64,000 nt of DNA from Volvox africanus (lineage: Eukaryota > Chlorophyta > Chlorophyceae > Chlamydomonadales > Volvocaceae), in assembly GCA_030268105.1 (NCBI GenBank), contig BSDZ01000080.1, forward strand, positions 4,341,501 to 4,405,500. Reading direction: 5' to 3'. Under the pieces are notes generated by a model that did no database searches, was not told where the DNA came from, and saw only the letters and a program-made list of their open reading frames with translations. This document shows positions 52,958 through 64,000 of this stretch, piece after piece. Positions within the stretch are counted from its first letter, which is position 1. Each line of letters begins with the position of its first letter. The translations under genes were made by a program, and so were the position numbers.

Positions 52958-53406
52958 TTATTCCTTTAGGATACCAAGCAGTTCCTCGTCTCGATAAAGG
53001 TACATTCTGTCGAATAAAGCAGAAACACCAATTAGATAGATCTATGTTATGGAGTATCAAGGAAAACATACGAACTTACTCCTTATCTGCAAGCTTTATC
53101 TGGCTGCCTCCGTACTCGGGAAGCAGCACACGGTCGCCCTCTCGAACACTGACAGGTATCAACTCTCCATCTTTGGTGCGACGTCCAGGCCCAATTGCGA
53201 TGACAAGTCCCTCATTGACCTGAATACGAGCACATAAATGATGGATGCAAACGCGGCCGCAAAGGACGCCGACTACACATTTTCTGGCCACGTACCTTTT
53301 GAAGTGCACTCTCGGGCAACAGAACACCGCCAGCTGTCTTGGTAGCTGCCTGAATTCTCTCTACCAGCACCCGATCCAACAATGGGATTAGACGCCGAGC
53401 CGCCAT
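52958..53406 (-). CDS. CPN10: 10-kDa chaperonin, mitochondrial type (GroES family)
   Basis: Co-chaperonin that caps Cpn60/HSP60. ATG 53406 begins MAARRLIPLLDRVLVERI, followed by TKTAGGVLLPESALQKV. Introns separate NEGLVIAIGPGRRTKDGELI, REGDRVLLPEYGGSQIKL and the final YLYRDEELLGILKE, with stop TAA at 52958. About 99 residues, one Cpn10 domain, including the mobile-loop region (KTAGGVLLP) and the roof region. No long targeting peptide is seen, which is normal for mitochondrial Cpn10. An upstream in-frame ATG at 53442 would add 12 residues (MDINFPVSTDTR). Tandem chloroplast Cpn20-type domains are absent, so a mitochondrial role is favoured. Confidence 0.92.
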
Positions 53407-53909
53407 CCGTGTATCAGTGCTAACCGGAAAATTAATATCCAAATGAGGTATGGAATGAATAATTTAAGTGCAGATTTACATCGTTGAATAAAGCTTGCGA
53501 AACGTTCGCGAAGATGCCGTACGGCGAGTGAGAATTCTGAAGGACGGTCTCATAACAGTTACCCCTTAGCCACTTAAGGCAACAAAATTCTTCATCACTT
53601 GTAACTATATGAAGCTGCATATATATGCGACGACCATTATTTGCCCTCAAACTAGGCAAGAGTTCCTTGGAGCTTCGCGAAAGCAACCGAACAAGAGTTC
53701 CGCAAACTATGATCCAAGTTGTTGCTAAGTGACGATACAAAGGAAATGTTATCCAGGTTCTTAACGACGCAAACGCATACGTCTTCCAACGTTTTGAACT
53801 CCGCGTCCTAACTAACGCTCGACGCACACGAAGCTTCGAAGTAAATAATTAAGCCTTCCTGCTTGCTATCTACTCTACCATACGCACACATCCCCGTTGC
53901 CATCGCTTG
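53407..53909. other. Spacer between CPN10 and RIB43A
   Basis: A minus-strand open frame (53432-53827) upstream of CPN10 has no recognisable domain and probably is the 5' flank of CPN10 and the 3' UTR of RIB43A. AT-rich. Confidence 0.4.
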
Positions 53910-56106
53910 TCACCGGTGCGAGGTTCCAAACTGCGTGAAAAACTCCGGTGCGATAGCATTTCTGTACAACGTAGACAGATGCTTGTCCCGGTCCTGCTTC
54001 TCTTCCGCCTGCCTCTTCAGAATGTCCGTAGCGCGGGCCAGCTGCGCCTTCTTGAACTCCTCCACACGTTGTGCCTGTGCCGCATCAACCCCACCCACCG
54101 AGAGCCGCGTTACGCGTATCGCGTGAAGCTCACAATACCCGGCATCCATATAATCCTTGAAATACTAAAGATTGCAATCAATCTTCGTGTTTTTTTATTA
54201 AACTCGTAGAATCTAGGCTTGCCCCTCACCCCTCACGCACCTGCTCTTGCAGTGCACGCTGAATGTCTTGCTGCGTCCGTGCGTAGGTCATGTTCTCCAG
54301 CTGCTCCTGGGCGCGGCGGGCTTTCTTTTCCTCCATCTGCGCGAGCTGTGCGTCCAATATTGCTTTCTTTTCCGTCTCGGTCATACCTTTGTAATGATCT
54401 TTCCGGACACGGAAAGGCGACATGGAGGAAGCAGCCATATTTGGGTCCTGCGCATAAGCACAAATCAATTCCAATTAGATGTTGGATTATACCCCGAGTT
54501 CCCCAACAGAATGATGGAGATTAGTATGGGAAATCGCTGCTTCATTTGCTTGATTTCGTTTCTGCTGTATGCTGTATGGCGAGGGCAGCATTGCCCTCGC
54601 TAAATGCTGTATGTGTAGAGTCTCCCCGTTGGCTCTCCCCGAGCGTCGTATCCATGGTCAGATCCGTGGTGCTCTGCCACTACCACCATGTACTGTTCAC
54701 CTTCGTCAATTTAGCGATCCACTTCGAAATGGTGGGACCCGTAGAACCCACCTCAGTCATAAGACTTGATGTAATGGTGGCCTCCATCTCGGCCATGTTG
54801 GCTGCAAGTTCGGCCTGTTTAGCGGCAATCTCACGCAACTTCTTTTCTTCCGCCAGCCGCTTGTTGTAATCAGCAGTTGCACGCGCTAGGTCACGGCGAA
54901 CGGCGTCCTCTTCTTGCTTGGCCGCCTGCTGCAGCATGTCCTGGTACTTGACAAGCTCAGCGTGGGCCGTCTCAGCCTCCTTCTCCGCTGCACGGAGCGC
55001 CTCTTTGATAGCTGTCTGCTCTGCCCACCATTCGACGCACTGATCGATCTGGGCCGTCTTGCGATCACCCACCTATGCGAGGGCAGCATTGCAGGGCAAC
55101 TAAGTGTAAGTACTGTATGTGCTATTCACTTCCCCAACCCTATGGGATGAAATGACGCAGGCATCCAAATACATTGAGGATGTGAAGGCCGTCGTACGAT
55201 GTCAACTTGCTGAAACCCATGCGGGGCATGTTATCTTATTTCGATTCTCCAGCAGATGATGCAACCTTTACAATAGTAGCTTGTCCATCAAGCGCGCGAA
55301 GGCCTGGACTTGCAGAAACACCAACCTACTTGCCTGTAGCAGCTGCGGGTACAAATAATCGCAGGATGCACACAACATTAGCTACAATCTCACCGTGAGG
55401 TCTTCCCCGTCGAACTTTTGCATTGACGAAGGGCCCAGGCGTTGGTCGCCATCCCCTACCCGCGCCGGCATGTCCAGCTGCTTGGCATCTGGACGATTCA
55501 GGTCCCATTCACGGCGAGTGTGCTGCAACTGTTGCTGCTGCCGAAAGGCCTCCGTGTCCTTGTTGTACGCCTTTCGAACCTGGTCCGCCTCCTGCTGCAT
55601 CAAAGTGAGCTGGTCATTGAAGTACTGTGTCAGCCTAGCGAAGGCCCTGTCAAGGCAACAACAAGCACATCCGTCAGTCCGACAAACGAGCTGCAAAGGA
55701 AAGTAGGTGGGTAGTGCTCTTGCCTGAGCAGCATGCTTTCGGTAAAAGAGTAGCGGGCAACAATTACAGCGTTAAGTTTACATGTTTAATTGCTCTCGTA
55801 TGGAACCCGTTAAGACGGTGGTGCATGCTTTCAGTAACGCGAGGTTCTCTGTATCAATGCACGAAACTCACTCGTCGCGTTCTTTCTCCGCCTGCTCCCT
55901 GTCGCGCTTTTCTTGAGACTGTTGGTCTAGCGCCTCCTTGTCCACCTGGGCCAGGGAAAAAGCAGCGCAGAATGTCAAAAAGTTTGGACATGCCTTAGTG
56001 GTGCGCACCCATTTGAGCGTACCCCTATGGTTCTCCATTTTGCATCAAGAACGCGCTTTAACCTTTCAGGGTCCTCGTTAGGGACCTGCGCAACTAGACG
56101 ACCCAT
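53910..56106 (-). CDS. RIB43A: RIB43A protofilament-ribbon protein
   Basis: RIB43A is a microtubule inner protein of axonemal doublets, first described in Chlamydomonas flagella as part of the stable protofilament ribbon. Exon 1 (ATG 56106) ends AKWRTIG and joins in phase 0 to VDKEALDQQSQEKRDREQ, the family IGVD element. Further exons give FARLTQYFNDQLTLMQQEAD, then REWDLNRPDAKQLDMPARVG and RLGPSSMQKFDGEDL (family signature at 55395-55520). A long coiled coil follows at 54770-55070, then FRVRKDHYKGMTETEKKAIL, and the end is LYRNAIAPEFFTQFGTSHR with stop 53910. Length is about 370 residues, close to the family's 380-400. Highly charged helices throughout, no membrane segment. The short N-terminus (MGRLVAQVPNEDPERLKRV) differs from the usual MYK start. 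Confidence 0.9.
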
Positions 56107-58919
56107 TCTGTTGGTTCTTTCGTTTGGTTCGGCTTAGTGTTTACTGTACGTACAAAGATGCATGTGCGCACGAAAGACCGAAATTGTATGAGTTATTGCG
56201 TGGCATTATTCTATGGAAAATTCACTTCGAATGCCCGTACGACGTCAGTGTACGACCATAACTGTTTCTTAACAAGTTGCGGACCAGCAGTTCTATGGAG
56301 GCCAAGGCTTCTATTTATCTAACCTCTTATTGTCTAATTGAATATGCTCTGAACATATTTGAGCAGGATGAGTTAACGGCTCAACCCATCAAGGTGCACC
56401 ATGGTCGCTGTTTTCCCGCATCTTGCTCCCCCTATGGTCTGCCTTACAACGTGCACCTTACAATCATATGTTTGGGGACTTCTGCGTGGATCACGCTTTA
56501 TTTATGCCTTGTTTGATTTGTTCGATTTACGGCACGCAGTATTCCTAACCGTAGGCACTGTTTTCCTAACTCGCAAGTCCCTGCACCCGTGAATATGCAG
56601 CAGTAGCTTACCCAGCGGTTACTAGCAGTACTTGAAGCAAGTGTTTGTCTCCACATGATTCTTATCGTAGATTCCTCGGAATGCGAAGGTGGGTTCTTAT
56701 ACGGTGATTCGTACTTAATCTCTACTTAAAGAGTGGGCCGTCAATCCACGTCTATTCGCCGTGTTGTGACACACAATTGAATTGCCGGTGGCTTCAAGCC
56801 AATTCAGTCACTTGGATCACGGATGAGCCAATTGTCCAACTTGAAACAATTGGCTGTTAATGTGGCCCTCGGGAGTATTGGGTTTTCGCAGGTTGGAGTC
56901 GTTGGGTTAGGGACTTTTCAGATGTAGGTGCCAAGCCGATCAGTGAGCGGCTTGGGGGTATGGGGATTCCTAAGCTGATCAGCGGCGCGGCAAAGGGCGG
57001 GTTAAGTTGAGAGCCTCACGCAGAGTGTAGCATCACGGCCACAGCTCGTCACGTTTCACGATTAACGTACTGAGGACAAGGAAATCAGGACTTTCTGTTG
57101 CCAGGGATGCTCACATAATCGTTAATTGTTATGAAAATGTTACCGTCACTGGATGATTGAATCCAGAGCGGATCATCCCATTTGGATAGGTACATGGCCT
57201 TGAAGACAATCTGAGCATGATTTGTTTTAGCGTGTACAGTTTTGCCATCGAGGGTAATTAAGAGATGACCCTCTGAACCATCCTCAGCTCAACCTGCTCA
57301 GAATGTTGCTGTCCCATTTGGCAAAGCCCGTTCAACGAAGATGACTACCATGCTCCGAGTGTAATGCTCGGCGTAAGATACGGCAGGATGGTGGAGAAGG
57401 GGTGCCAGAGGGAAATGTCGTACATCATGATTGCAGTTCATCAATATTTGCATGGAAACTCACATACTTTGTGCGCAAGACGCCACGTAAGAATTCTTTT
57501 ATGTGAATCGAAACATGGCTCATTTCCATCTGGCGTCCCTCCGCTTCTAAAGTTCAAGCAGTCCATTGAGACTTCTGGCTCACACAGTCCCTCACGAGGT
57601 CATTCAGCTGGAAATATAGCATAACATCTGATTGCCTTGCAGTTACGCAGTGGGCGAATTCTTAGCATGTCGCCCGCAAGCCTTTGACACTAAGCCATAG
57701 AACAGGTTTGCAACACGCATAACATACCTCCCCAGAAGCGGCAGCGTTTCCTGTGCCACAACGTCCGCATCACTACATCATAACGGCATGGCGCTCCGTT
57801 AAGATATTATCACAGGCTCACAGTAAGGAGCCCTGCGCTGCCAAGTTCCCTGCCACTCACTAAGGGGACGGGAAGAGCTGTACCATCGCTGATGCCAATC
57901 CGTATCCAAAGCCACTGGAGACGGTGCGTGCCCGAAGGCCGGCGACAAATAGAAGAACAGCCGTCAGATACTTCTACCTTTGTTTAATACAAATACGCAA
58001 CTCCCCAAGGCCAGTACCCACTGACAACTGAAGCCCTCCTGAACGCCCTTGCTGTCAAGAGCCCGGTCTCGAAAGAGTTGCGATGGGCAAACGCAAGGCC
58101 CGACCATCATCCATGCGTAAGTGGGCCAACAAGTACACGGTTCTTGCCTGGACAACATCGGGATCCCAGAGCAGCGTCCTTCGCGAATAAGTACCAACAA
58201 TACAAGCCACACATATCGTCTGTACAAACACTTAAGTCTTGCATGCGTCAAGAGGCCACGCGTGAGTGCCATGGCTTGTAGAAAAATCACCTCTGGCCAA
58301 TTAATCCTGGAGAACCTACTTAACGAATGCAAATACCACCTGCACAAAACCTGCGGGCTCATAAATCCCCCAAGCGTGCGCAGCATCCCGATCAAACAAA
58401 GATTCGGATTACATGTAACGGCCCAGGAAACCATATGATTAATCCCAATCGAGAAGTTAGCAGCTTGTAGGACGTAAAATGCCTCCCTCCCTGCCCGAAC
58501 CATATAGCAACCAAGCACATATGCCATGGCATTGATGGGACCTGAGGCTGCTTCACGGTCACAGCGTCTTGAAATACTTCAGACGAGAGCAGTCAGATTC
58601 CCGCTGTCCCAATCACGCAACCTCCTGACACACCGCCGTTCGCGACATGCCTGGATGTAAGGATTGAGCAGGAGCCACGTCTTAACGCAGATAAACTTAA
58701 CTGCAAGATGATAATCCCGGTTTGCAGTGAGGAGGACACTGCCATCCTATCTTGTCTTGCTTTACCCTATGTCGCTTTACTTCGATGCCTTCCGTCCAGC
58801 GTTCAAAGGCACTGGGAATTTTAATGTCTGCATCTGGACATGTCCACGCATAAAACCCTGCCAGCCTCAACCCATCAGCATCTGCTCAGAACCCATTAGC
58901 ATCTAACAACTCCATACCG
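56107..58919. other. 2.8-kb spacer, no supported gene
   Basis: No recognisable exon. A 187-codon minus-strand frame (57964-58527), Cys/Trp-rich and without splice context, is probably 3' UTR of the U-box gene or chance. Short repeats of a caattg-containing motif occur near 56765-56860. Confidence 0.4.
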
Positions 58920-61696
58920 CTACCAGATTCCGATCGTGCCGTCATAGGACCCCGAAAACACGCGGCCATCTGCCGCTGCTAAGACGCGTACTGCGTCATC
59001 GTGGCCATCACATTTGCGTGCACAGCGGTAATTATTGTTTGCATCCCAGAAGCGAACGGTCGTATCATACGAGCCCGAAACTAGAACATTATTGCCGACA
59101 GCTAGCGCCAGTACAGCTTCCGTGTGCCCTTCCAGCACCTTCACACATTCGAGCGTGTTTAACGACCAGACGCGAATGGTCTTGTCCCATGAGCCGCTGA
59201 ACATGTGCCGATCACCCACGGCAAGCACACGCACGTTATCTTCGTGCCCCTCAAGGGTCTTCAGGCACTGCAATGTCTCTGCGTCCCAGACCTGCGCCGT
59301 GCCAAGGGCCATTTAAGGCATATGATATATGTCTTCAAAACTTCCAAACGAGCAGTATTCGGCCTTGGCGGGCTTGGTGAGCTTCACAGGTGGATTCACA
59401 TTGATACATGTTCAGTGTAAGAGCACCAGGAAACAGAGCAGGCCATGTTGCATTTAGGAACACGAAGAGTCATTCCGCGGTTGGAAATGGGTTACCTTAA
59501 TATGCCTCCAAATGTGTCGGTACTCAGACAGCCCCACTGGAGCAATACATGCCCAGAAGCATTCAGCCCACAGATACTACCCTTTCACACCTTGCAGCAA
59601 TTGCAGTGGCTAATTATACTTAACGGCTTGCGGGAAATGGATTACCTTAATGGTCGTGTCGTCCGACCCCGAGAACACCTTATCTGGTGATGCCACCAGG
59701 GCTCTGACGGCTCCTGAATGACCAGTCAACGTAGCCTTACATACTAAGCTCTCGCAATCCCATACCTGGGAAAGGCCGATGGGTTAACATATGCATGGTT
59801 GTTACGTTCGTAATAGCCCTCAGCCCTCAGCCCAAGCCATCATGTTTTATTCCCCAATCCAGCGGACGATATAACAAGTATGCGCATGAGGATAAATGAA
59901 ATAATTACCCACCAAACACAACAAAACCGCCGCAACCGAGTGGCCACAAGCAACTCCTAAAACCGTCGCCAACCCAGCCAGTACCAAGCCATGACGTACC
60001 TTGACCGTCCGATCGTACGACCCCGAAAACATGTTATTCCTGCAGTGGACGAGCGTACGAACAGGACCGGTGTGGCCCTTGAGGACTTCCAAGCATTGAA
60101 GGGTATTCTCATCCCAAACTCGTACAGTACTGTCGTACGAACCCGAAAACAGCTTCCCATCTGCAACAGCTAGAGCCCGCACAGCATCGTTGTGACCTGT
60201 GAGCGTCCTGATCTTGTGCAGTGTCTGCAGGTCCCAAACCTGACACAAACGTCGGAAAAGCAGGTGGCAAAACCAAGTTGTGCGCGCGCACAGACTTGCC
60301 TATCGCATGCATCCGGCTCAATACATGAAATAACCATGCGCATTCATACACGGAAACACCTGGGCAATGAAAGTAATGCAGCAACAGATGCCATGCCATT
60401 CAAGTCAAAGGGCAAGCTGCAGCACGTATGCGGGCCGTTGTAGAGAATACCAGTAATACCTATCAACCAAGCAGCCATGCATAACCAGGGAAGTTGGCGG
60501 GTCGTCCCTTGCATTAAGATCCCCTTCCCTTAACCCTGCAGCCTCCAGCTGGACAGAAGCATCCTTACCTTAATCGTGTAGTCATATGACCCGGAAAATA
60601 GCTTGCCATTCGCCACCGACAACGACAGAACCGGGCGTGTATGGTCCTCCATGACTTGCTCGCAGCGGCGCGATTCTATGTCCCATACCCGGATAGTCTT
60701 GTCTGCCGACGCAGAAAAGAGCCGCCGACCGCATACCTCAATGGCCCACACAATTTCTTCGTGTCCCTGGATACAAGTTAATATACATGTCACATCCCAC
60801 AAATCAACCTCTCGTTGTGGGGCTAAAGGGTTATGGAAATCACGTAAAAAGCTCCCCGTACTGTAGGTATCGATATGTGTTGCACAAACCCCTAATCTAA
60901 CCGTACGGCAATACCCACGGAGTTCAGGCCTTACGGTCTCTTATGAGTATTAATCATCAATTTGACAGAAGGAAACCATCCTGCATACCAAAATTTGGTA
61001 ATGGAAAGCGCTAGAAGCCATCCTCGGCTTCCCCTCTTAGTCCATGACTGCGGCCGCCCCCTGTCGAACCCGCTGGCCAGGGTCGCGATCGCAACATTTA
61101 CCTGCAAAATGTTCCGTGGCTCATCTTCGTAGCGGTAGGGCGCATTTAACCTACTCCCTCCTGCGTTAATGCTGATGCCATGTGCTGACGCCCACTCCTG
61201 CGCAGTCATGTAACCCTTATGCCAACGGACTTCCCAATGGATGAAATTGCGTGTCAAATAAAATATCTGACCTGAATAGCTGTTCTTAATGCGTAGTTAG
61301 GCGTAAGCTCCAAGTGCCTCAGTCGCATGCCGGTAACAGGGCACGTTCGGTTGCCCTGAGCCAGCCACTTCTCGATACACTGGCGGTCATAAGTGTGGCC
61401 CGTAGCCACCATTACTGGGTCTGCCATAAGCTCCATTGAGATAGGGCAGTAAAAGCTGGAGGGTGCTTGAGGTTTCTGCTCCGTCTCCTGTTGCCCAGAA
61501 CCAGCATTTGCGACAGGGCGGCTGCGCAGCGTCCAGAACGTGCTATAACTTAACCACTCGAAACGAGTTAACAAGGGAGGCGCTAATACCTTGACTCGCC
61601 ACCAACCACTTCGGCCGAGCCCGAATTGTCCCCGCCTCCGCTTTCTTGTGAACGTGGTTCATTTCCGCCTCTGAGACCTCTGAGAAACTGCTTCAT
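58920..61696 (-). CDS. U-box plus eight-WD40-repeat protein, probable E3 ubiquitin ligase
   Basis: ATG 61696 begins MKQFLRGLRGGNEPRSQE, then a low-complexity Ser/Gly stretch. Exon 2 carries a U-box (61280-61470): FYCPISMELMADPVMVATGH, TYDRQCIEKWLAQGNRTCP, VTGMRLRHLELTPNYALR. U-box proteins recruit E2 enzymes for ubiquitin transfer. Eight GH...WD units follow: GHEEIVWAIEV, DHTRPVLSLSV, GHNDAVRALAV, GHTGPVRTLVH, GHSGAVRALVA, GHEDNVRVLAV, GHTEAVLALAV and GHDDAVRVLAA, with FSGSYD strands. Introns often fall at IK|VWD. The protein ends just after the last blade (GTIGIW, TAG 58920). The WD propeller probably binds the substrate; no substrate can be named. The order (U-box first, then WD40) differs from WDSUB1, which has its U-box at the C-terminus. 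Confidence 0.85.
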
Positions 61697-62319
61697 AGCT
61701 ATCCTGCCGTGCCCTGCTTGGGCTCTGCCTAACTCGCGTCGCTCTATCAAAGGATACTTTTAGCAGGCGCTATACGGCAATATAAAAGGATAAAAAAGAG
61801 TAACAATCAAATCATGCTATCGCATAAACGCTGATTGGCTTGTGAAAACTGTCCGAGTCCGTGCTGTAATAGTGGTTTCGTAAGCCTATGATGTTGCAAT
61901 TATCCTTGCACAGCACGGCACGAAGTCATACATAACGAGTTGATCCCGCTATTTATCATACAGGTTATCGTTTGCAAGTCCACAGCCATGCTCCCGTACC
62001 GCACAAGTCCTCCTCCACATCCATCAAATCTTCCCCAAATCACAAAGGCTTCATGTGCACACTTATTGCCAAAATTATGCCTGCATAAGGGCCGCTGAGA
62101 ATTTTAGTTTACACTAATGCTTCGCCCTGACGCCCGAGGCCTTCAAGTGACCCTGAGTCCCGCACGTCCGCTCTGCTAATCTGCGTATAATCGCTCCTTT
62201 AACTAATGCACTACCGCAATCTTTTACTTCCAATGATAACTAGTCCTCCGGGCCGTGTAATCCGAACGACGGTAACCAACTAGCTGTACACCGGTTTCCA
62301 GGCTTCCCACACCAAGAGG
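61697..62319. other. Spacer upstream of U-box gene and downstream of TOP1
   Basis: Non-coding, AT-rich. It holds the U-box gene promoter and the 3' end of TOP1. Nothing else is seen. Confidence 0.5.
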
Positions 62320-64000
62320 TCAGAACCGGAACGACGGTTCCACGTCCATAGCCCAGTTGAACTTGCCCAACAAGCTCTTGTTGAAAATTTTCTCAATTGG
62401 CACGTCGTTGCGCTTGCACCAAGCAACGGTGATCCGCGGGTCCAAGTAGTTGATCTTCGACGTACCAAGCGCAACCGTCTTCAGGTCCTCCTTGGACCGC
62501 GCCTGCAACTCTATTTTAAATATGGCCTGCTTCTTCTTGTCGATTCTAGAAAGTAGCCTGCAACAGACATGTGGAGATAGCAGCAATCGCAATTTCCAGA
62601 TTTGCACGTGCAGTGTACCCGGTACGCTTACAAGATGCCGGCACCCAAAAAGTAGATGATCGGCACTAAGCAAGCGGCCCCCATTCCATACGAACAGCAC
62701 CCGGCCACTTTAGACCCACGTACATGCACGTGTACGGACGAACATTTCAGGATACATACACCTCGGACGGCAGGGCATCATGACTGTGGCACGTAAGCCG
62801 GGAGTTCACGCACAAGACATTACTTAACCCGCTCAACATTCTAAGCGGAAAGGCATTCAAGGAACACAGGCAACATTTCCTTCACTTACGATTCGACGCT
62901 AGCCTTCTTGCCATCGCTTTTGCCTTTCTGAACCGCCGCAAGCTCCTCCTCGAGCTCCTTTAACTCGGTATTAAGGATATGCAGCTTCTCCTGGATTTTC
63001 TCCATCTGGTTGGTGTGCGTCTTCGGCACCGAGCGCTGGTGGTTACAGAGGATCGCCACCTATAAAACATGTAGAAAAGTTTTCTAAAATCTTACCGGAA
63101 AACAAATGCTGTGGATCACAGCCCTCAACAAGGAATACCTGGCCCTTTCATACACCCTGCCAACCCTATAGGATGCGCCTGGTACCAACCTCCTTGTTCG
63201 CGCTGTCGTAGTCCGCCTTCTTCTCGTCCACAGATTGGGCAGCCGCGCCCATTTTCGATGCCTCCAACTCAGCAAGGAGGCGATCTAGTGTGATGGATGC
63301 GTTGTACGTACGGAAGACCTTAACCGATAGTCCGTCCATGATATTCTTCAGCTCCTTATTCAAGTCTTGGGCGTCAAACGTCTCAAACAGCTGATCCCCC
63401 GGCTTCTTCTCTACACGCAATGATACATGCATTCGACGATTTTGTGACGCAGGACGTTCAGTGTAATGTGGCTATAATACTGTCAGGGTACGTTCAAGGT
63501 GCATTTCGCAATGCCTCTTTACACCAGAATCAGCCAGACTTACGAACTCAGACGTGTTGCACAGGGCGCTAACACACATACCGTCTGGAGGTCACGTTCA
63601 TTTTGTTTCGCCGAAAACATGGGACGATCATCCTCCTGGGCTCCCATGATAGTGTAAGCTTCAGCTTACACTCACATGCCTTGGGCAAAAAGGTAACTGA
63701 TGAAGCAAGCACATGCCAGGCGCCAATTAACCGCGACCCGTAAACGATAGCACTCACTCTTGCCGGTCGCGTCGATTTTGCGGAACCTTTCAAGGTTCTT
63801 GTAGACTGTGGGGTGGACCTCTACGACGTTCTCATAGCGAATGGAGTCTTTACCCAGGAAGTCGAATTTGACCTTGTTGTTAGGTTCCAGATCAATGTTC
63901 TCCACCTGGGCGTGGGGATCAATCCGTAATGCTAAGGTTAGCATTACTCTTAGCCACTTTAAGAATCGTCTGGGATGAAGGCTTTAGCAGCCCATCATGC
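62320..64000 (-). CDS. TOP1: DNA topoisomerase I (type IB), C-terminal part, cut by window edge
   Basis: Nuclear enzyme that relaxes supercoils through a transient 3'-phosphotyrosyl link. Visible exons (order of translation): [20 protein letters not shown] and [20 protein letters not shown] (63780-63910); [20 protein letters not shown] and [20 protein letters not shown] (63189-63410); [20 protein letters not shown] with a Lys/Glu-rich linker coiled coil (62889-63059); and the last exon with [18 protein letters not shown] sequence. The catalytic Tyr is in SKINYLDPR (codon at 62446-62448). The gene ends [12 protein letters not shown], stop 62320. The N-terminal half lies beyond 64000. The catalytic and linker parts present look intact. 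Confidence 0.93.

Noticed and set aside
57964..58527. 187-codon minus-strand ORF
   Set aside because: Rich in Cys and Trp, no domain, no splice context; probably 3' UTR or chance.

Overview
This window is nuclear DNA of a eukaryote, most likely a flagellated green alga (Chlorophyta). Nearly every gene is cut by many short GT-AG introns. Coding exons are GC-rich against more AT-rich introns and spacers. The calmodulin follows the green-algal form with a C-terminal extension, NDUFS6 follows the plant/algal form, and several genes are typical of ciliated lineages (RIB43A, BBS6/MKKS, an EML-type WD40 protein). The species cannot be named from this; base composition looks more moderate than I would expect for Chlamydomonas reinhardtii. 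Exon chains were assembled by hand from splice-site and phase matching.

Left part (1-5853): a partial minus-strand membrane-protein gene runs off the left edge, followed by a THO6/THOC6 WD40 gene (+) with one probable GC-AG intron. The dominant object is a ~25-kb plus-strand gene (about 7.9-33.0 kb) for a giant modular protein: degenerate EF-hand-like N-terminus, HELP motif and WD40 propellers of the EML microtubule-associated family, then 20 tandem PLAT/LH2 domains, then a C-terminal WW-like domain. The EML-to-PLAT junction is a phase-0 splice inside one reading frame. PLAT domains 9-16 alternate between two types, as if a two-domain unit was duplicated. This fusion is my main candidate for an undescribed ciliary/cytoskeletal system.

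Middle (34.5-46.7 kb): calmodulin (+); BBS6/MKKS chaperonin-like gene (-), head-to-head with NDUFS6 (+) across 183 bp; a 128-residue coiled-coil protein (-); PRPF38B splicing factor (+); and a calmodulin-like protein (-) with a charged N-terminal extension. One intron of that last gene holds a near-perfect 41-bp-stem hairpin.

Right part (48-64 kb, all minus strand): an MYND/MSS51-like gene, mitochondrial-type CPN10, the RIB43A protofilament-ribbon protein, a U-box plus eight-WD40-repeat protein, and the 3' part of DNA topoisomerase I, cut by the right edge.

Functionally the window mixes ciliary genes (EML-PLAT giant, BBS6, RIB43A, calmodulins) with RNA processing/export (THO6, PRPF38B), mitochondrial (NDUFS6, CPN10) and housekeeping (TOP1) genes. 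I see no transposon coding region, rRNA, tRNA, CRISPR array or viral gene.
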